Positions 50,525 to 58,353 of a stretch of 64,000 bases of DNA are shown piece after piece. A program made the position numbers and the translations under genes. A model generated the notes under the pieces. The model had not been told where the DNA came from. It searched no databases and saw only the letters and a list, made by a program, of their open reading frames with translations. The DNA lies in NCBI GenBank assembly GCA_963676075.2, contig CAXXNZ010000009.1:56400-120399 (forward strand), written 5' to 3'. Position 1 is the first letter of the stretch; each line of letters begins with the position of its first letter. The stretch is from JAHJQZ01 sp963676075 (GTDB lineage Bacteria; Pseudomonadota; Alphaproteobacteria; Rhizobiales; Devosiaceae).

Positions 50525-51085
50525 TTGCCGAATGTTCTGGCAAAATCGCTGATGATTGCGGCGGCAGGCCTTGCGCTTGCCGGCTGTTCGGCGATGAGCA
50601 CATCGCCCGGCACGGCGTCTCTGGCCATTGCCGAAGCCGCGCCCGAGGCCATGCCCCTCATTCCGCCTGATACGCTTGCCGACGGCGCCGTGCCGTCGTT
50701 CGTGCTGTCCTATGCCGAGACCAACGGACCGTCAGCTGATGTCGAGATCCTCATGGCCTATTACGCCAGGTCTTACGGCGTGCCGTTGAGCCTGGTGCGG
50801 CATGTGGCAGCCCGAGAGAGCGGCTTCAATCCCAACGCCCGTAACGGCCCCTATTGGGGGATGATGCAGATCCTGCCCGCCACTGCGCGCACCATGGGCT
50901 ACACGGGTAAGCCCGAAGGTCTGCTCAACCCCGACACCAACCTGCGTTACGGGGTCAAGTATCTGGCCGGCGCCTGGCTGGTGGCCAAGGGCGATGCAAA
51001 GAAGGCCGATCACTTCTATCGCGTCGGCTATTATTACGATGCCAAGCGTCTTGGCCTTCTGGAAGAGAGCGGCCTGAGACGCTGA
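50525..51085 (+). CDS. Lytic transglycosylase lipoprotein (SLT domain)
   Basis: Peptidoglycan-cleaving enzyme, 186 residues from a TTG at 50525 (GGGGCACAGGC upstream); the next ATG is at 50552 and would cut the signal peptide short. The lipobox is LAGC with Cys21. The SLT core reads HVAARESGFNPNARN with catalytic Glu98, then GMMQILPATARTMGY and NLRYGVKYLAGAW. It forms 1,6-anhydro-muropeptides at the inner face of the outer membrane. A terminator follows. Confidence 0.87.
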   Translation: MPNVLAKSLMIAAAGLALAGCSAMSTSPGTASLAIAEAAPEAMPLIPPDTLADGAVPSFVLSYAETNGPSADVEILMAYYARSYGVPLSLVRHVAARESGFNPNARNGPYWGMMQILPATARTMGYTGKPEGLLNPDTNLRYGVKYLAGAWLVAKGDAKKADHFYRVGYYYDAKRLGLLEESGLRR

Positions 51086-51126
51086 CCTTCGTTCAGCCAT
51101 GCCGGAAAGCTGCCTGTGGCACGCAT

Positions 51127-51147
51127 AAAGGCCGGGGGCCGGCTTTT
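51127..51147 (+). terminator. Terminator between the transglycosylase and Gfo/Idh genes
   Basis: AAAGGCCGG (51127-51135) pairs with CCGGCTTTT (51139-51147) with one wobble and a three-base loop, followed on the plus strand by T residues. It lies 42 bp after the transglycosylase stop and may serve both convergent genes. Confidence 0.6.
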
Positions 51148-51194
51148 GCCGCCCCCCGGGAGTGTTGACTAATGCTGTGCCGTCTGCGTCGCGC

Positions 51195-52340
51195 CTAGGC
51201 GTCCTTCAGCAGTGCCCGGGCCGAGGTCGGCGACAGCGGAGCCGGCCGCTTGCAGGTCGTGGTCAGATCGACCACCGAACCGGTTTCGGCCGCCTTGAGG
51301 ATCGAGGTCATCACATCGACCCCGTGCAGGGAGACGTCGAGCGAACAGCGCGGATCGCGCTCTTCGTCGATGGCGGCGACCATGTCGGCAAATCCAGCCG
51401 AACGGTAGTTGGCGACCGGCGGCTGACCGGCGGGGCGTTCCTGGTTGGGAATACCGAGGGGATGCCCCCAGGGCGGTGCCACGTCGCGCTTGCCGTTGGT
51501 ATCGACAATCACCACCTCGCCACCGAAAAAGTTCGGATCGGGAACGAACAAAGCGCCCTGTGTGCCGTAAAGCTCCATGGGCGTGTGGTTGTGGCCATAA
51601 ACGTCCCAGCTGGCGCCCAGGGTAATGACGGCGCCTCCAAGGAATTCAAGCACGGCATGGATGGTGGTCGGCGTCGAAACCGGCACCGTTTCGCCGGTGC
51701 GCGGGCCGGTGCCGATGACACGCTCCTTGCGGGCAGCATTGGCAAAGGCGCTGACGCGCTTGACCGGTCCGACAAGGTTGATGAGATTGGCGACGTAATA
51801 GGGTCCGATGTCGAGAACCGGACCGGCACCAGGCCGGAAGAAGAAATCCGGATTGGGATGCCAGGCTTCCATGCCCTTGCCCATGACATGGGCCGTGCCC
51901 GACATCACCCTGCCGATGACGCCAGCGTCGACAAGCGCCCTCGCTTGCTGGTGGGCCCCACCCAGGAAGGTGTCCGGGGCACAGCCCACCAGCAATCCGC
52001 GTTCCTCGGCAGTCTTTTTCAGATCAAGTCCGTCCTCGAGCGACAGCACGAGCGGCTTTTCCGAATAGGCATGTTTGCCGGCACTTAAGATCGATTTTGT
52101 GACAGTGTAGTGAACCTCGGGAATGGTCAGGTTAACGACAATATCGATCTCGTCATTGGCGAGCAGCGCATCGACGGACTGCGCCCTGACGCCGAACTCG
52201 CTGGCGCGGGCCTCTGCCACCGCCATGTCGATATCGGCGACCGCGCGCATCTCGATGCCCTTGAACAGCGGCGCAAGCCGCAGGTAAGCCGACGAAATGT
52301 TTCCGCAGCCGATGATGCCAACGCCATAGGTCTTGCTCAT
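51195..52340 (-). CDS. Gfo/Idh/MocA family oxidoreductase
   Basis: NAD(P)-dependent sugar dehydrogenase, 381 residues. The Rossmann motif is GIIGCGNISSAYLRL at the N-terminus, the catalytic Lys lies in SEKPLVLSL, and the C-terminal alpha/beta domain carries GPYYVANLINLVGPVKRVSAF. It follows the sugar phosphate isomerase-like gene after 5 bp. Together with the upstream CUT1 transporter this suggests oxidation of an imported sugar or 3-keto-glycoside; the substrate is not decidable. Confidence 0.9.
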   Translation of the reverse strand: MSKTYGVGIIGCGNISSAYLRLAPLFKGIEMRAVADIDMAVAEARASEFGVRAQSVDALLANDEIDIVVNLTIPEVHYTVTKSILSAGKHAYSEKPLVLSLEDGLDLKKTAEERGLLVGCAPDTFLGGAHQQARALVDAGVIGRVMSGTAHVMGKGMEAWHPNPDFFFRPGAGPVLDIGPYYVANLINLVGPVKRVSAFANAARKERVIGTGPRTGETVPVSTPTTIHAVLEFLGGAVITLGASWDVYGHNHTPMELYGTQGALFVPDPNFFGGEVVIVDTNGKRDVAPPWGHPLGIPNQERPAGQPPVANYRSAGFADMVAAIDEERDPRCSLDVSLHGVDVMTSILKAAETGSVVDLTTTCKRPAPLSPTSARALLKDA

Positions 52341-52345
52341 GCGGA

Positions 52346-53095
52346 TCAGCCCTCCAGCGACTGGCAGTAGGCGATCGAGCGCTGTGCGAAGCGCTCGATG
52401 TCATTGGGATTGTCATGTTCCATGACAAAGAGCTCGGCCTTGGTTTCCTTCTTGATGAAGGCCATGGTCGACTTCCAGTCGATGGTGCCGTGGCCGACAT
52501 CGGCCCAGCCGTCCTCGTCGGCGCATTCGCCCGCCGGGGCGATGTCCTTGACGTGAATGGCAGTCACCCGAGGCGCATAGCGCTGCATCCAGGCGACCGG
52601 ATCGTGATGGCCGCGAACCACCCATGCGACGTCGCATTCCCAGGTCAACGCAGGCGCGCCATCAAGGATGATCTCGAGCGGCAGCTTGCCGCTCGAAGTC
52701 GGCACGAATTCGAAATTGTGGTTGTGCCAGCCGAAACCGAAGCCGGCCGAATCGTAAGTTTCCGCCAACCCGGCAAGCGTTTCGGCCAGTGCTACCCAGC
52801 CCTCTTCGGCCTGATCGCGTTCTTCCTGGGGAATGGCGGGACAGATCAGTGTCTTGATGCCGAGTGTCTCGGCGATCTTCATCGATTTGTCTGTGTCCTT
52901 GAGCATGTCGAGACCGAAATGGCCGCTCGGCATGGCAAGGCCGTTGGCGGCGAGCGCCGCGGCCAGTTCATCAGCCTTGTCGAACAGGCCGCCAAACCCT
53001 TCGACTTGCGTGTAGCCGAGCGCCTTGAGCTTGGGGAACAGGTCCGCAATAGGCGGAAAATTCCGCGCCGAATAGAGCTGGAACGAGTAGTTCAT
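52346..53095 (-). CDS. Sugar phosphate isomerase/epimerase (xylose isomerase-like TIM barrel)
   Basis: TIM-barrel enzyme of 249 residues from the ATG at 53095 (MNYSFQLYSARNFPP). Metal-binding residues are suggested by FGWHNHNFEF, TWECDVAWVVRG, AIHVKDI and VMEHDNP, matching the AP_endonuc_2 fold. Such proteins act as 2-keto-myo-inositol dehydratases, epimerases or 3-keto-glycoside hydrolases. The pair with the Gfo/Idh gene is common in sugar-catabolic loci. Confidence 0.87.
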   Translation of the reverse strand: MNYSFQLYSARNFPPIADLFPKLKALGYTQVEGFGGLFDKADELAAALAANGLAMPSGHFGLDMLKDTDKSMKIAETLGIKTLICPAIPQEERDQAEEGWVALAETLAGLAETYDSAGFGFGWHNHNFEFVPTSSGKLPLEIILDGAPALTWECDVAWVVRGHHDPVAWMQRYAPRVTAIHVKDIAPAGECADEDGWADVGHGTIDWKSTMAFIKKETKAELFVMEHDNPNDIERFAQRSIAYCQSLEG

Positions 53096-53162
53096 TGATG
53101 CATCCCCTCGAACAAGCAGCACCCCTGCGCTGCTTTAGCGTTAATCCAATTCGAATGTACAA

Positions 53163-53196
53163 AAGGCCACCCACCCATCGAAGGGCGGGTGGCCTT
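53163..53196 (-). terminator. Hairpin between ugpC-like gene and isomerase gene
   Basis: AAGGCCACCC (53163-53172) pairs with GGGTGGCCTT (53187-53196). On the minus strand the stem is followed by TTTTG. It lies 11 bp after the stop of the ATPase gene, so transcription may partly stop here before the two enzyme genes. Confidence 0.7.
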
Positions 53197-53206
53197 GATA
53201 AATGCG

Positions 53207-54298
53207 TCAGACGCGGTTGCCGCTTTCGGCGTCGAAGATCGAACCGCGTGCAGTGTCGAAGCCGACAAGCTTCTTCATGCCCGGCGTGAGTTCGACCTCG
53301 GATTCGCAGCGGAAAATCATCGGCTGCGAACCGATCCGCGTCCATCCCAGGGTGTCCGAACCCATCGGTTCGACCAGTTCGATCTCGACCTCGAATGAGC
53401 TAGCCATTTCCTTGGCTGCATCGTCGAGCACGATATGCTCGGGACGGATGCCGAGCACGACCTTGGTCCCGTTGGCGGGCGGGCCGTTCTCGAATTCATA
53501 GCCGTGGGTGGAGATCACCTCGTTGTCGACCTTGATCGACTTGCCGCCATCCTCGATCGTGCCGTTGTAGAAGTTCATCGACGGCGAACCGATAAAGCCC
53601 GCAACGAACAGGTTGACCGGCTTGTTGTAGATGTGGTGAGGCGTGTCGAGCTGCTGGATAACGCCATCCTTCATGATGGCGATACGATCCGCCAGCGTCA
53701 TGGCCTCGATCTGGTCGTGGGTCACGTAGATCATGGTGTTCTTGAGACGCTGGTGCAGGCGCTTGATCTCGACGCGCAGGTCAGAACGCAGTTTGGCGTC
53801 GAGGTTGGACAGCGGTTCATCGAACAGGAACACGTCGACGTCACGCACCAGCGCACGGCCAATGGCGACGCGCTGACGCTGACCGCCCGACAGGGCTGCC
53901 GGCTTGCGCTTGAGCAACGGTTCGATCTGCAGGATCTCGGACGCCCGCTTCACGCGCTGCTCAATGTCGTCCTTTTTCATGCCAGAGACGCGGAGCCCGA
54001 AGCTCAGGTTCCGCTCGACACTCATCTGCGGGTAAAGCGCATAGGACTGGAACACCATGCCGATGCCACGGTCCTTGGGCTCATCCCAAGTGACGTTCTT
54101 GCCCTCGATGAAGATCTGCCCGCCAGTTACGTCGAGCAGACCGGCGATGCAGTTCAGAAGAGTCGACTTGCCACAGCCGGACGGCCCAAGCAGCACGAGG
54201 AACTCGCCGCGACTGATCTCCAGGTCAAGGTGTTCAAGGACCTTAATGTTCCCGAAGCTGAGCGAGAGATCGTTGATAACAACGCTCGGTTGATCCAT
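53207..54298 (-). CDS. ugpC: Sugar ABC transporter ATP-binding protein (UgpC/MalK family)
   Basis: ATPase of the CUT1 importer, 363 residues. Walker A is GPSGCGKST, the signature is LSGGQRQRVAIGRALV, Walker B VFLFDEPLSNLD, and the switch His is in VTHDQIEAM. The C-terminal regulatory TOBE region starts near residue 240 (FVAGFIGSPSMNF). UgpC-type ATPases often serve several transporters. It follows the second permease by 4 bp; a hairpin follows its stop. Confidence 0.92.
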   Translation of the reverse strand: MDQPSVVINDLSLSFGNIKVLEHLDLEISRGEFLVLLGPSGCGKSTLLNCIAGLLDVTGGQIFIEGKNVTWDEPKDRGIGMVFQSYALYPQMSVERNLSFGLRVSGMKKDDIEQRVKRASEILQIEPLLKRKPAALSGGQRQRVAIGRALVRDVDVFLFDEPLSNLDAKLRSDLRVEIKRLHQRLKNTMIYVTHDQIEAMTLADRIAIMKDGVIQQLDTPHHIYNKPVNLFVAGFIGSPSMNFYNGTIEDGGKSIKVDNEVISTHGYEFENGPPANGTKVVLGIRPEHIVLDDAAKEMASSFEVEIELVEPMGSDTLGWTRIGSQPMIFRCESEVELTPGMKKLVGFDTARGSIFDAESGNRV

Positions 54299-54302
54299 TG
54301 AA

Positions 54303-55238
54303 CTAGCCTTTCACAGCACCCGCGGCGACACCGCGGACAAACAGAGGACCGGACACGAAGTAGACGATAAGAGGCACCAGGCCCGTCAGGATCGTCGCGG
54401 CCATATTGACATTATATTCGGGCGTACCTTGCGCCGAGTTGACGATGTTGTTGAGCTGAACCGTCATCGGGCTGTTCTGGAAGCCGGCGAAAACCACGCC
54501 GAACAGGAAGTCGTTCCAGATACCGGTGACCTGCAGGATCAGCGCCACAACGAAGATCGGCAGCGACATCGGCAGCATGACCTCGAAATAGATACGCCAG
54601 AAACCGGCACCATCGACGCGCGCCGCCTTGAACAGTTCCTCGGGCAACGAAGCGAAGTAGTTGCGGAACAGCAGCGTCAGGATCGGCATGCCGAAGATCG
54701 TGTGAATGAAGATGATCGCCCACAGCGTGCCGAAAATCTTGAGCTGCGAGGTGATCATCACCAGCGGATAGAGCATCACCTGGTACGGGATGAACGAGCC
54801 GAAGATCAGGATGGCGAAGAAGATTTCCGACCCCTTGAACTTCCAGTTCACCAGCGCGTAGCCGTTCACCGAGGCGATCAGGATCGAGGCGATGACGCTC
54901 GGGATGGTGATCTTCACCGAGTTCCAGAAGCCAGGGCTGAGGCCCTCGCACTTGAGACCGGTGCAGGCGCCGGACCATGCCTTGAGCCACGGCTCGAAGT
55001 TGATGCCGTTCGGCAAGGCAAAGATGTTGCCGAAGCGGATTTCCGGCATGGTCTTGAACGAGGTCACGACCATGACGTAGAGCGGAAACAGATAATACAG
55101 GCACGCCACCACCAGGATCGAATAGATGATGATCCGTGGCGGGGTGAAGAAAGGCTTCGGCTTGGGGCCGCGCGGTTCAGACGAGGAGCCGGTCTTGGCC
55201 GCACCAGTGCCGTTCAGAGTTGCTGCGCTATCGGTCAT
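54303..55238 (-). CDS. Carbohydrate ABC transporter permease (MalG type)
   Basis: Second permease of the CUT1 importer, 311 residues, six membrane segments after an N-terminal cytoplasmic tail rich in Gly/Pro (KTGSSSEPRGPKPKP). The EAA loop reads EELFKAARVDGAGFWRIYFEVMLPM (core EELFKAARVDGAG). It overlaps the first permease stop by 4 bp, giving tight stoichiometry. A periplasmic insert near residue 90 (CTGLKCEGLSPGFWN) contains two cysteines. Confidence 0.93.
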   Translation of the reverse strand: MTDSAATLNGTGAAKTGSSSEPRGPKPKPFFTPPRIIIYSILVVACLYYLFPLYVMVVTSFKTMPEIRFGNIFALPNGINFEPWLKAWSGACTGLKCEGLSPGFWNSVKITIPSVIASILIASVNGYALVNWKFKGSEIFFAILIFGSFIPYQVMLYPLVMITSQLKIFGTLWAIIFIHTIFGMPILTLLFRNYFASLPEELFKAARVDGAGFWRIYFEVMLPMSLPIFVVALILQVTGIWNDFLFGVVFAGFQNSPMTVQLNNIVNSAQGTPEYNVNMAATILTGLVPLIVYFVSGPLFVRGVAAGAVKG

Positions 55239-56170
55239 TGCTTGCCCCCTTTTCCGCCGAACTCGACTATGGCCCAGGGGATGATGATGATAACCACGGT
55301 CAGGAGCATCATTGTCGATGCAGCAAGGCCCTGCCCGATGTTGTTGGCCATGAACATGTAGTCATACACATAGGTTGCGGGCACCTGCGAAGATATGCCT
55401 GGACCGCCCTTTGTGAGCGCCACCACAAGGTCGTAGAGCCTGACAATGCCGGAGCCGACAATGACGATGGCGGTGACGAAGACGCCGCGCATCATGGGCA
55501 GGACGACGAAGAGGTAGGTGCGCCACGTCGGGATGCCGTCGACACGCGCCGCTTTCCAGATTTCCTGGTCGACGCCGCGCAGACCGGCAAGCATCAGCAC
55601 CATGACAAAGCCGGTGCCCTGCCAAAGGCCGGCAATCAGCAAGGCATAGATCACCATGTCCTTGTTGGTGATCCAGTCGAAGGTGAAGCTTTCCCAGCCA
55701 AGATTGCGAAGCGTGCCCTGCAATCCGAGCTCGGGATACATGATCCACTGCCAGACAAGACCCGTCACGATGAAGCTCAGGGCAAACGGATACAACATGA
55801 TGGTGCGGAAGGCGCTCTCGAACCGGATCTTCTGATCCAGGAGAACGGCGAGGATGAACCCGATGGAGAGTGTGAACACCAACGAGAACGAGCCGTAGAT
55901 GATCAGGTTGTGAACCGAGACGTTCCAGCGCGAGTTCCTGAACAGGCGCACATACTGATCGAAACCGACAAAGTTGTTCACCGGCAGCATCTTGGAGCTG
56001 GTGAACGAGTAGAAAACCGTCCACAGGGTGCACCCGACGAAAACGACCAGAACGGTCGCTATCATGGGTGTTGCCGCGATCTTGGCAGACAGGTTGTGAA
56101 GGAAGGTTCTGTGCAGCCAGCCCTTGATGCCGGATCGCGGCGGGCCGCTTGCTGCCATGACGTTGGCCAT
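55235..56170 (-). CDS. Carbohydrate ABC transporter permease (MalF type)
   Basis: First permease of the CUT1 importer, 311 residues from the ATG at 56170, which has GGAG on the minus strand 9 bp upstream; a TTG at 56194 is less likely. Membrane segments include MIATVLVVFVGCTLWTVFYSF near the start, and the EAA loop is QEIWKAARVDGIPTW. It is 110 bp after the binding-protein gene with a hairpin in between. Confidence 0.92.
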   Translation of the reverse strand: MANVMAASGPPRSGIKGWLHRTFLHNLSAKIAATPMIATVLVVFVGCTLWTVFYSFTSSKMLPVNNFVGFDQYVRLFRNSRWNVSVHNLIIYGSFSLVFTLSIGFILAVLLDQKIRFESAFRTIMLYPFALSFIVTGLVWQWIMYPELGLQGTLRNLGWESFTFDWITNKDMVIYALLIAGLWQGTGFVMVLMLAGLRGVDQEIWKAARVDGIPTWRTYLFVVLPMMRGVFVTAIVIVGSGIVRLYDLVVALTKGGPGISSQVPATYVYDYMFMANNIGQGLAASTMMLLTVVIIIIPWAIVEFGGKGGKQ

Positions 56171-56245
56171 ATGCGGTCTCCATAGCCCTGACAAACTGGC
56201 CGACCTGAAAACAAGCCGGCCATGTCAGCTTATCTCAAAATGAAG

Positions 56246-56268
56246 CAGGACGGGCAAAGCCCGTCCTG
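56246..56268 (-). other. Intercistronic hairpin after the sugar-binding protein gene
   Basis: CAGGACGGGC (56246-56255) pairs with GCCCGTCCTG (56259-56268) around AAA, 13 bp after the stop of the binding-protein gene. The layout parallels the aapJ-aapQ gap and would favour high expression of the binding protein. Confidence 0.65.
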
Positions 56269-56280
56269 TTCAAGATTGCA

Positions 56281-57516
56281 TCAGTCCATCGACAGGATTT
56301 CTGCATACCGATTGATGTAGTCATCAAGCGGGATCGACTTGTCGTTGATGAACTCAAGCGTGAGATCCTGCATCTGGGCCTGGGTATCGCTGGACAGGCT
56401 CAAGTCGCCCTGCGGCAGCAGGCCGTTGTCGAGAAGGGCAAGCGCCTTCTTCATGCACGGATTGGCCTTGGAGAGGTCGATGTCGGTACGGATCGGCATC
56501 GAGCCCTTCTTCAGGTTGAATGCCAGCTGAGCTTCCTTGCCGATAACGATCTTGGCGAGCTCGGTTTGAGCCTCGAGAACGGCCGGATCGGTGCCTTCAG
56601 GCAGTTTCGGGAAGAAGAAGCTGTCGCCACCGCCCGAGAGCTGATCGCCCAGGCCGAGAGCCGGCAGACATTCGTAGTTTTCACCGGGGACACCACCAGC
56701 GATCTGCAGGTCGCCCTGCAGCCAGTCGCCGTGGATGTTGCCGGCAGCTTCGCCCTTGAGGAGCTGAACGCCGACGTCGCCGAAGCTCGGAACCAGTTCG
56801 TCCGGCTCGATGACGCTACGCAGATTGTCGAGGGCTTCGGCAAAGCGGCGGAAGTCTTCGCCGTGGACCGCGTCGACGCTCTTTTCGCGCATGATGGCAT
56901 TGACCAGGTCCTTGCCACCGATGTCGGCCTGCAGAACGCCCGGGATACCGGCAATCGGCCAGCCAGAGGCAAGACCGAATTCGATGATGCCGGCGTCAGC
57001 CAGCTTCGGCCAGGTCGCCACATACTCGTTCCAATCCTTCGGAACGGGCTCGCCGATCTTCTCGTAGGCAGCGGTCGAGAGCCACAACCAGTCCCACGAG
57101 TGGATGTTCACCGGGAAGCAGTAGATCTTGCCTTCATAGGTGCACGGCTCGAGCAGGCTCTTGTCCGCGTAGAAGTCCCAGATGTTGAGCTCTTCGGCGA
57201 TCGGGGTCAGATCGCGCATCAGGCCGGCCTGGATGAGTTCTTCGGCATCGCGGCCGGTGTTCATCTGGGTGGCGCCCATCGGGTTGCCACCGATGATGCG
57301 GGAAATGATGACCGGGTTGGCGCCGGTGCCCGAACCGGACAGAGCGCTATCGACCCAGTGATTGCCCGTCTGCTCTTCAAAGACGCGAGCAAATTCGGCG
57401 ACGGCTGCGGCCTCGCCTTCCGAAGTCCACCAGTGGGTGACTTCCAGATCGGCGGCGTAGCCAGCCGAACCGGACATTAACGTTGCCGCCAAGGCGGCAA
57501 GCGCGAGTTTCTTCAT
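56281..57516 (-). CDS. Sugar ABC transporter substrate-binding protein (CUT1)
   Basis: Periplasmic solute-binding protein family 1, 411 residues from the ATG at 57516, with GGGAGG ahead of it. Signal peptide: MKKLALAALAATLMSGSAGYAA. VTHWWTSEGEAAAVAEFARVFEEQTG, NPVIISRIIGGNPM and CFPVNIHSWDWLWLS resemble glucose- and mannose-type binding proteins of Rhizobiales. Two cysteine pairs (EPCTYEGKIYC) suggest a disulfide. The LacI-type operator at 57612-57625 lies about 96 bp upstream. Confidence 0.92.
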   Translation of the reverse strand: MKKLALAALAATLMSGSAGYAADLEVTHWWTSEGEAAAVAEFARVFEEQTGNHWVDSALSGSGTGANPVIISRIIGGNPMGATQMNTGRDAEELIQAGLMRDLTPIAEELNIWDFYADKSLLEPCTYEGKIYCFPVNIHSWDWLWLSTAAYEKIGEPVPKDWNEYVATWPKLADAGIIEFGLASGWPIAGIPGVLQADIGGKDLVNAIMREKSVDAVHGEDFRRFAEALDNLRSVIEPDELVPSFGDVGVQLLKGEAAGNIHGDWLQGDLQIAGGVPGENYECLPALGLGDQLSGGGDSFFFPKLPEGTDPAVLEAQTELAKIVIGKEAQLAFNLKKGSMPIRTDIDLSKANPCMKKALALLDNGLLPQGDLSLSSDTQAQMQDLTLEFINDKSIPLDDYINRYAEILSMD

Positions 57517-57611
57517 GGTATTCCTCCCAAGCATCGGTCGAGACAGGAATTGCCCCGACAGAATCTTTCGGCGCTTCAGCGTAAATTGACCACCAAGCGC
57601 CATATAAAGCG

Positions 57612-57625
57612 TGTAATCGATTACA
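57612..57625. promoter_or_regulatory. LacI-type operator before the sugar transporter
   Basis: TGTAATCGATTACA is a perfect 14-bp palindrome with the central CG and outer TG/CA typical of LacI/GalR-family sites. It lies about 96 bp upstream of the binding-protein ATG. A second partial half (GCAATCGAT) lies 20 bp further upstream. No LacI-family gene is in view. Confidence 0.72.
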
Positions 57626-58132
57626 AAGCCTCCTGACAAGTCGTATTGCAATCGATGAGATGAGTTTCAGCCACATAACGCCACGCTGTCAAGGCGCATT
57701 CCATGCGAATGCGCTACGTTCCTCAAAAGGTTATCAGTAACGTAAAGAAGATTTAGAATTACACGGATCTTCAATAGTTTATGACAGCATCCTCACATTG
57801 AAAGTAAATATGAGAATGCTGGTTCGGCTTCCTCATCGGATCCAACCGACTGAAATGGCCCGAGATGGATGGCGCGGCGCAAGAGCGCACCCCCTTTTCT
57901 TTCCGTTTTAGGATCACCAGTGCACGGCATGTCAGGCCAAGATTGTCGGCATCGAAGAGGACCGACAGGCGGGCCATTTGCAGCCGCTTTTTGCCGTTCG
58001 GCCCCCTCTCCTGCCACCGGCAAAATGATGACCTTCACGATCTGACGCCTGCGCCGTGTCAGTCCCTTCCGGAAAAGCTGTTGCAAGCGCTGACAAATGA
58101 GTCGCCATCGGCTAAACGGAGACTGAATTCGC

Positions 58133-58246
58133 GGTCGCGTGCCCGAACCGAAAAAGTGGTGCACACTTTTTCTGAGCATGCATCGCAAACTTTTTGGTCG
58201 CGTGCTCGAACCGAAAAAGTGGTGCCCACTTTTTCTGAGCACGCTC
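58133..58246. repeat. Dispersed repeat, tandem copies C1 and C2
   Basis: Two copies 63 bp apart (58133-58181 and 58196-58244) of GGTCGCGTGCNCGAACCG followed by AAAAAGTGG and a complementary CACTTTTTCTGAGCA arm. In copy C2, GCGTGCTC (58200-58207) pairs with GAGCACGC (58237-58244). They match the second hairpin of copies A and B in the GAACCGNAAAAGTGG core. They end 8 bp before tRNA-Arg. Confidence 0.8.
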
Positions 58247-58254
58247 CGTGAGCG

Positions 58255-58331
58255 GGCCCCGTAGCTCAGCTGGATAGAGCAGTAGCCTTCTAAGCTATTG
58301 GTCGCAGGTTCGAGTCCTGCCGGGGTCGCCA
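58255..58331 (+). tRNA. tRNA-Arg (TCT)
   Basis: A 77-nt cloverleaf with CCA encoded. Acceptor GGCCCCG pairs with CGGGGTC (one G-T), the anticodon loop in GTAGCCTTCTAAGCTAT reads TCT, and the T-arm is GCAGGTTCGAGTCCTGC. It lies 22 bp before the aldo/keto reductase ATG. Confidence 0.95.
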
Positions 58332-58353
58332 ATTTTTGATGGTGGAGGAAGCG

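Larger units (their letters stand above)
57517..58254. other. 738-bp gene-free region between transporter and tRNA-Arg
   Basis: Contains the LacI-type operator (57612-57625), the promoter side of the sugar operon, and tandem repeat copies at 58133-58246. Open frames between 57700 and 58130 lack start signals and family similarity. A degenerate gene remnant around 57850-58050 cannot be excluded. Confidence 0.6.

Noticed and set aside
57700..58130. Possible decayed lacI gene upstream of the sugar operon
   Set aside because: I could not find a helix-turn-helix or periplasmic-binding-protein motif in any frame; only the operator-like palindrome suggests a LacI protein.
58133..58246. Tandem repeats considered as a CRISPR array
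   Set aside because: Only two copies, internally palindromic across their whole length, no unique spacers of even size and no cas genes.
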